Positions 57,241-64,000 of a DNA stretch of 64,000 bases are shown here, piece by piece. The DNA is from Liolophura sinensis (taxonomy: Eukaryota > Mollusca > Polyplacophora > Chitonida > Chitonidae), in NCBI RefSeq assembly GCF_032854445.1, contig NC_088300.1:79339084-79403083 (forward strand), given 5' to 3'. A model generated the notes under the pieces. That model saw nothing but the letters and a program-made list of their open reading frames with translations. It did not search any database and was not told where the DNA came from. The first letter of the stretch is position 1. The number at the start of each line of letters is the position of its first letter. The position numbers and the translations under genes are program-made.

Positions 57241-57728
57241 TATTTGGGAGGTCAGATTTTTGCGTACTAGTGGGGCTTGTGAATATTGGCGTACTAGTGA
57301 GGCTTGTGGATATTGGCGTACTAGTGAGGCTTGTGGATACTGGCGTAGAAGCGAGATTGGTAGTAAATGGCGGACTTTTGAGAGTTGTGGATATTGGCGA
57401 AATTGTGGGTTTTTTAATTTTTGGGTATTGGCTAGTGGGGATTGTGGGTATTGGTGTACTTGAGGCTTTTTGGGGAGTACTGGCGTAATTGTGAGTTTTT
57501 TTTTATTATTGGTATACTTTTGAGTTTTTTGAGAGGTATTAGCGTACTTTGGAGTTTTTGGGAGTATTGGCGTACTCGTGAAGATTGTGGGTATTGTGTA
57601 CTAGTGAGGTTTATGGGTATTGGCGTCCTTGCGAAGATTGCGGGTATTGGCATAGTAGTGAGGTTTGTGGGCATTGATGCACTTGTGAAGATTGTGGGTT
57701 TTGTGCACTAGTGAGGTTTGTGCGCATT

Positions 57729-57804
57729 GGACTTGAACTCACAGGTTAGGCTGGGTCATTACGCTGCCCTGGCGTGCTAACCAACTGAGCCACGGAGGCC
57801 CCTT
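57729..57804 (-). mobile_element. SINE head fragment
   Basis: ggacttgaactcacaggtta, ggctgggtcattacgctg and gctaaccaactgagccacgg: the tRNA-like 5' part only, inserted in the 27-bp array. Confidence 0.8.
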
Positions 57805-57891
57805 GGCGTACTTATGAGGTTTGTGGATATTGGCGTACTTATGAGGTTGTGGGTATTGGCGTACTAGTGAAGATTGTGGGTATTAGCGTAC

Positions 57892-57945
57892 CTGCAGGTG
57901 GTCGTGGGTACGGCGTAAAACACTAGTCAGATAAATAAAATTGGC
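57892..57945 (+). mobile_element. Internally deleted SINE fragment
   Basis: acctgcaggtggtcgtgggt joined directly to acggcgtaaaacactagtca and gataaataaa; the core is missing. Confidence 0.6.
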
Positions 57946-58064
57946 GTAGTTTTGAGTTTGTGTGTGTGTGTGGGTACTTGTCAGAATTGTGGGTTAGTGG
58001 CGCACTAGTGAAGTTTGTGAGTATTAGCGTACTTGTGAAGTTTTGGGGATATTGGCGTACTAAT

Positions 58065-58250
58065 CAGTTTAAGTCCAACTCATGCTGGCTGCCTCTCTGG
58101 GCGGGGAGGTCTTTCAGAAACCAGCAGATGGTCGTGGGCTTCCTCTGGGCATTGCCCAGTCTCCACCCACCATAATGGTGGCTGCTGTCGTATAAGTGAA
58201 ATATTCCTGAGGATGGCGTAAAACACCAATCAAACAAATAAATAAATAAA
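58065..58250 (+). mobile_element. 5'-truncated SINE
   Basis: aagtccaactcatgctggct, ccaccataatggtggctgct, cgtcgtataagtgaaatatt region and a caatcaaacaaataaataaa tail within the 27-bp array. Confidence 0.8.
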
Positions 58251-58692
58251 ATTGGCGTAATTGTGACATTTTTGGTTGGGGGGGGGGGGTCGGTGGCGTA
58301 CTTGTCAGGTGTGTGAGTATTGATGTACTAGTGAGGTTTGTGAGTATTGCCGTAACAGAGTTTTTTATGGGGGGGGAGTAGTGGCGATTGTGGATATTGG
58401 GCGTACTTGTGAAGTGTGTGGGTATTGGCGTACTTGTGAGTTTTTTTTTGGAAGGTAGTGACGTACTAGTGGAAATTGTGGGTGTTGTAGTAATTGTGAT
58501 TTTTTTTGGTGGGTAGTGGCGTAATAGTAAGGTTTGTGGGCATTGGGCTAATTGCGACGAGTGTGGATATTGGGCGTACTTGTGAAGTGTGTGGGTATTG
58601 GCGTACTTGTGAGTTTTTTTGGAAGGTAGTGACGTACTAGTGGAGATTGTGGGTGTTGTAGTAATTGTGAGGTTTGTGGAGATTGGCGTACT

Positions 58693-58788
58693 TATTTTTT
58701 TATCTATTTGATTTGTGTTTTACGCCGTACTCGAGAGTATTTCACTTATACGACGGCGGCCAGCATTATGGTGGGAGGAAACCGGGTG
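58693..58788 (-). mobile_element. SINE 3' fragment, minus orientation
   Basis: ctatttgatttgtgttttac, gccgtactcgagagtatttc and cggccagcattatggtggga, truncated at aaaccggg. Confidence 0.8.
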
Positions 58789-59939
58789 TACTTGTCAGAG
58801 TTGTGGGGTAGTGGCGCACTGGTGAAGTTTGTGAGTATTAGCGTACTTGTGAAGTTTTGGGGATATTGGCGTACTAATGAGGCTTTTGGGGACATTGGCG
58901 TACTAAAGAGTGTTGGCGTACTTGTGGGTTATGGCGGACTTGGTGGGTTATGTGAGGTTTGTGGGTGTTCCCTTACTAGTGAGGTTTGTGGGTGTTTCCT
59001 AACTGGTGAGGTTTGTGGGTATTCCCTTACTAGTGAGGTTTGTGAGTATTGAGGTACTAGTGAAGTTTGTGGGTATTGGCGTACTAGTGAGATTTGCGGG
59101 TATTGGAGTACTAGCGAAGTCTGTAGGTATTGGCGCACTAGTGAGGGGTATTCCTTTACTAGTGTTGGCGTACAAGTGAAGTTTGTGGGTACTAGCGTAC
59201 TAGTGAGGTTTGCGGGTATTCCTTTACCAGTGAAGTTTACGGGTATTGACGCACTAGTGAGGTTTGTGGATATTGACGTTGTAGTGATGTTTGTGGATAT
59301 TAGCGTACTTGTTAGGTTTGTGTGCATTGGCGTACTAGTCAGGTCGGTTTGTATTGGCGTACTTGTGACGTTTGCGGGTATGGCGTACTAATGAGGTTTG
59401 TGGGTGTTGGCGTACTAGTGAGGTTTGTGGATATTGGCTTACTAGTGATGTTTGTGGATATTGTCGTACTTGTGAGGTTTGCGGGTATTGGCGTACTAGT
59501 GAGGTTTGTGGATATTGGCTTACTAGTGAGGTTTGCGGGTATTGGCGTACCAGTGAGGTTTGTGAATATTGGCTTACTAGTGAGGTTTGTGGATATTAGC
59601 TTACTAGTGAGGTTTGTGGATATTGGCGTACTTGTGAGGTTTGCGGGTATGGCGTACTAATGAGGTTTGTGGATGTTGGCGTACTAGTGAGGTAGGTGGA
59701 TATTGGCTTAATAGTGATGTTTGTGGATATTGGCGTACTTCTGAGGTTTGCGGGTATTGGCGTGCTGGTGAGGTTTGCGGGTATTGGAGTACTAGTGAGG
59801 TTTGTGGGCGTGGGCGTACTAGTGAGGTTTGTGAGCGTTGGAGCACTAGTGAGGTTTGTGGGTGTTGGCGTACTAGTGAGGTTTGTGGGTGTCGGAGTAC
59901 TAGTGGGGTTAACGGATATTGGCGTACTATCCATTTAAA

Positions 59940-61151
59940 TGCCATTTTAAGATGTGGTGCGAGCTGAGTAAGATTTGTTTCTGGACCACTGTAATTACCG
60001 TCATCGCGACAATGAACACAATATTGGGAGACAGCAAACCACGACTTCAGTGCTCATTTTCTTGATATGACTTGATTAATTCAAAACGCCCGGTTACCTG
60101 ATTACTTTGTGTTTCATGATAAACGTGGCACTTGTACTGGAGAGAACAGCCCGTATGTGCTTCTTCGGCAAACCAGGGGAAAAGCTGATTGTTATAATGA
60201 ATATACATAATGGTTACCTGTAATAGATTTGGTTTTGTTTTGATTGAGGTTTTCATTGGGGTTTTCATTGGGGTTTAACGTCCTTTTCAGCATTGTCTCA
60301 GGTCATCCCTTTATAAATTTAACCGATTGACAGCAAGTATATTATTACATTTGTCTGATATCAATACAGGTATTTCAGAGGGTGCAGAGACATTCTTTAT
60401 GTTCCTATTCACACTGTGTGAGCTACAGTACAATATTTGACAGTTTAAAATGTGAAGTAAAGACGGCGGCACCTCTTGATCCGTTATATAAAAATCTGTT
60501 AGCACCTGTCGATACTGGCTTCTATATACGGTATAGTCTTTGTGTGTGATCATTAGAACCAGTCGCACCTGTGGGCAGAGCTCACAGTGCACAGGTGAAA
60601 GTGTTTTTGTTTTTTCATCTTCGCAGCAGGTATACTATATCCCTAACCACTTTCCGATGTATGGCCGCAAGCCATACAAGCAATAGATAGGCGGTATATC
60701 TTTGATAGGAGGCCCGCTCTACAAGGCCCTCTCTGTGATAGCTAAATGAAGTGTAAAACCAACAGCCTTGGGGATATATCTTTCTCAGCATGGTAGTACT
60801 ATCTAGACACGGTTAAGAAATGTTACAGTATTTTACCTCGGCATGTTAACAGTTTTTAATCAGGGTATACTATAGCGATAGTCTACAGGGGAAATGCGCT
60901 ACAATGACCGTCAAGAGGCGCTTTTATAGTACGTGTGTGAGGTTCAGTGTTTGTCCAAGCAGCAAGCCGGGTTATTGCCATTGTGAATATAAGAGTACTA
61001 CTACCCGCACTTTACTGAAGTTACCCTGTATATTAGATTAAAGAAGTCATTCCGAATCGATTTTACAAGGACATTTCCTTAAGAGCAATGAGCTGTTCGA
61101 GATATTTGAAATATGTTGAAATATTTAAATCACAAAAAAATATGTAAGTCC
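59940..61151. other. Intergenic DNA before the minus-strand gene
   Basis: Contains a short direct duplication (gttttcattggg, 60250-60275) joined to ggtttaacgtccttttcagc, possibly a retroposon remnant. A minus-strand ATTAAA (60855-60860) could be the poly(A) signal of the gene at 61152. Confidence 0.4.
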
Positions 61152-64000
61152 TTACAAACAAAATATATGCCTATTGACCACTGAAACCTTTGACAGGGAA
61201 TCAGCCGAAGTATGGTATTGAGATTTATAGTTAAAAAATTTAACACAGTATACAAGCCTTTCGAATCCTTCTCGTGTAGAGGGATAGCACGTGACATCAT
61301 CACCTCTCTGTACTATGAAAACTTTGTAAGGTTTTCTTGAATCCACCCGATCTCTGTCGTGTACGAGCGCTACATATTTATAAGGCTGTAATCCACCTGC
61401 AATTATCAAATGAATGAGATGATACCCTCTTATTGTCACTCGTATGCATGGCGGCATTGCGCTTTGTATTCTTCACTCTTTAAGCGCTAAATAGCATTTA
61501 AAAATCATTTGCAAACCATTTTTAAAGCATTAAATTTATTTTTAAAGCCTTAAAATAGTTTGTAATGTTTAACTAAACATTTTCAAAATTTTTCACCTTA
61601 ATTACTTTTAAAACTTTTAAAATGTGACGTAATAGGACTTTCTGGGAAATACAGTCTCCTCCCGTGGCCTTCCAGGGTAGGCCTGCTGCACTTTAATCAC
61701 GTTAAAAGCGACTTTGAAAATGACATTGATAGCTTTACAAGGTAGCATTAAAGATTTACAACTGATTTCCAAAGCTCTGAAAACACATTTATTTCAAAAG
61801 TTTTAAGATATGGAAAAAGGCATAACGACACCCATAAGGAATTTGTATTTTAACCATTGTGCTCTACAACAGTTTTTAAATTTGTTCCATATACCTCAAC
61901 CAAAAACCCAAGTGAAACACTTCCAATAAACGTAACAGACCAATCTATGATTAATGAAATGAACGCTAGTTTACACACTGTTTGTTTTTACAGTGTCTTG
62001 TAATCACAAAATAGATATTGGCTACCAACTCAACATCTTTTTTGAGTCCTCGTGTTGACGGTCTCGATCCCATGTGACAGAATGTGTTCGAAGTCGCAAG
62101 AACTTTCGATCAAAGGCCAGGCCACTAAATACTCGCGGATCACAAACTTTATCAACGTAACATGTAGACTGAAGACCAAAATGAAATTGACCGTGAGTGA
62201 GATATTAAGTACCAAGTTTCCAAATGCTTTTCTTGCGTTGGGACTGAAGGGTGTTACTAGTGAGCTGTTTGAAGTCAGGACAGGTAAACATCTTCAGCGC
62301 TAACAAGCCCTGCTGACAGTCTTCGTATTGCTGGACGGCCTCGGGCATTATCGTATTAGGATCACATCGAATTCGGATTCTGGCCACTATAAATGCCTAG
62401 CCTAACGGCTACTCGCTCTTAACTCACACTAGTAGCATACCTGTTTTGGGCCATTTTGTTGAACTGGTGTTGTGAAATTATTTTGACAGATCTTCGAATT
62501 CCACTAAAGACTGCTATGGCTCGGGGTAGTTTATGGTGTAATAGCACAAGAGGCATGTTTGTGGACATACGGTAAGCTGGCCACTTATTACATAAGGACG
62601 TGATCTTCGCGCGCAAGGGGCGTGTTTCCACCAATAGCTCTCAGCGTGTCCATTTACTCGCAAGCTAATCAATTGTACTGGCGAGCATTCGGACATTGTA
62701 TGGAGAGCTCAGATGATCAGCTGAGGCTATCTGACATCTGTTCATTGATACGTCATTAGCTGTGTGGTCGGAACGAATACGTGATAGAACCAAATCGAAG
62801 ACCGATTAAAGGATTACAGCTTTAATTGCAGCGCTGTCAGTCACTCATTGTTGATGCAAATTCATTACAAGCCTTTTTTTCGCAGCCATGATTTTATTGA
62901 TATGTGAGAATGAAATGAATGGAAGTTAAGTAGTATAGGTCATGATTATTTACATTTGAAGTAGCTGCGCCATTGTAAACCAGCTTGCCAAAAGTGTCCA
63001 ATTCTTGAGAGACGAATGCTAAGTGGTTCGCTTACTGTGCTTAAAACCGTGGGAAAGATTCACTTGTAATTGTTCATGTCTGTCAACAGTTGACAAGCAG
63101 TTTAATGTGTTCACGTTACTTTGTCAAAAGATATTTATATGAGCCGTCATAGTTTCTGTCGTATACCCTTTCTTCATTGTAATATGCAATCGTTTCTTGC
63201 CTAACTAGGCACAATGAAAGAAAGACACAGAGGAGTAAAGGGTAAAGCAATTCTGATACACCGACACTAAAACAACGAAGTCGAGACATGTATTCTTATG
63301 TTGTGTATAGGGTTTATTATTGCGTAACAACTAAGAGGGTGACGAAAAACAAATGATATTTACAGATAACAAGAGGACCACAAACTACAACGTAATATGA
63401 GTACTAAATGATACTAGCAATTTCAGTTCGAACATAATTAAGGAAATAGCACCTTCTGAGGCTACAAATCATGACAAAGTCCGTGTTACTGATGTAACGG
63501 TTCTGAATGGAGTATAAGCTGTGGCTCAACCCAATTTGTTAACTTACAACGACCTGATGACGTCACGATCGCGTCAAAGCTTCCATTTTTCTTTACCAGC
63601 GATAGACAATCTCCCTCATAAGGAGCGAAGACATCAACAAGTGATGTAATGAAACAAGTGAACATGACTTTGTCGTCGGATTTTCGTCTGATTACCACCG
63701 GCACACATCCGATGACTAAGGAGATTGTTGTATTCACCTGAAACGTTTTAGTCTCTGTCTGCTCGCGCGATAGAAGTGTTGCCTTGGTAACGTGACCAGG
63801 TTTCACATTAAAGTTCCCTACTAAGTCCATATCGCTTACATTCACAAATTTTTGCTGCTTTGTGTTCGTTACACAGAGGGTTTGACTTTCGACGGTGGCC
63901 TGTGAAGTAGAGGAAAAGTCCTTTTCAGAAATAGCTACTTCGATATTTGTAAGATCGCCTAGGCAATAAATCTTGGCAAACTCCACAGATAACGTAGTTG
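61152..64000 (-). CDS. Unrecognised protein, last two exons (5' part outside window)
   Basis: Exon 63548-64000 is open to the window edge (151 codons plus one base) and ends CGTT|GTAAGT, phase 1. Exon 61152-61396 follows a good acceptor (ttgataattgcag) and restores the frame (T|GT GGA), giving 80 further residues and a stop at 61152. The visible protein is about 231 residues, rich in short beta-type segments (TTISLVIGCVPVVI, KVMFTCFITSLVDVF), with no transmembrane helix and no motif I can name. Read-through past the donor would instead stop at 63486. The start is not visible. Strand, phase and splice signals are convincing; the function is unknown. Confidence 0.65.
61397..63547 (-). other. 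Intron of the unrecognised minus-strand gene
   Basis: 2.15 kb between a perfect donor and a good acceptor of the same phase. An additional symmetric exon inside cannot be excluded. The plus-strand frame at 62052-62303 has no support. Confidence 0.5.

Larger units (their letters stand above)
57245..59935 (+). repeat. 27-bp minisatellite, about 2.7 kb, interrupted by SINE pieces
   Basis: The unit approximates ggcgtactagtgaggtttgt plus gggtatt and is strongly diverged before about 58900, with regular copies from 58950 to 59935. Because 27 is a multiple of three, open frames occur on both strands. Four SINE fragments interrupt the degenerate half only. Confidence 0.9.

Noticed and set aside
62052-62303. 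83-codon plus-strand frame
   Set aside because: Lies inside the intron of the minus-strand gene and shows no domain or promoter evidence.
63486-63547. Reading the minus-strand exon through to TAA at 63486
   Set aside because: A perfect GTAAGT donor at 63547 and a phase-matched acceptor at 61397 give a longer continuous frame; kept only as the alternative.

Overview
This is nuclear genomic DNA from an animal. It has multi-exon genes with GT-AG introns, tRNA-derived SINEs with A/T-rich tails, MITE-like foldback elements and a very heavy load of tandem repeats. The SINE family ends in a CAATCAAATAAATAAA-type tail and carries a conserved core (cataatgctggccgccgtcg). I recall this type from marine lophotrochozoans, especially molluscs, so a mollusc-like genome is my best guess; this rests on memory and was not searched.

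Layout. (1) 43-12477, plus strand: the 3' eight exons of a TAPP/PLEKHA1-2-type tandem PH-domain adaptor. They cover the C-terminal PH domain and a basic tail; the N-terminal PH domain lies upstream of the window. Its introns hold seven minisatellites, one complete SINE with a perfect 16-bp target duplication, and one MITE. (2) 12478-31250: intergenic or UTR DNA dominated by arrays with units of 27, 63-67, 29 and 23/92 bp. The 23/92-bp array alone occupies about 8.5 kb. (3) 31408-52361, plus strand: a complete 22-exon gene of 634 codons whose phases all join. It encodes J domain, acidic and basic linker, TPR, UBA-like, RRM and CCCH finger. The basic linker and TPR segment match TTC31, but this protein carries far more domains than the human protein I remember. 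(4) 52362-61151: intergenic DNA, with a CpG-containing unique stretch near 56.2-56.9 kb and a 2.7-kb array of 27-bp units broken up by SINE fragments. (5) 61152-64000, minus strand: the last two exons of a gene I do not recognise, linked by a perfect donor, a good acceptor and matching phase.

The most unusual pattern is where the minisatellites sit. At least four (250-982, 2030-3435, 4745-5400, 36870-37260) are built from copies of a real exon-intron junction of the gene they lie in, so they multiply the genuine 5' or 3' splice site 6 to 22 times. One of them creates five in-frame 30-nt pseudo-microexons inside the PH-domain gene. Roughly one third of the window is tandem repeat by my reading.

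All exon boundaries, repeat periods and copy numbers were read by eye. The three genes show no operon-like relationship and no obvious functional link.
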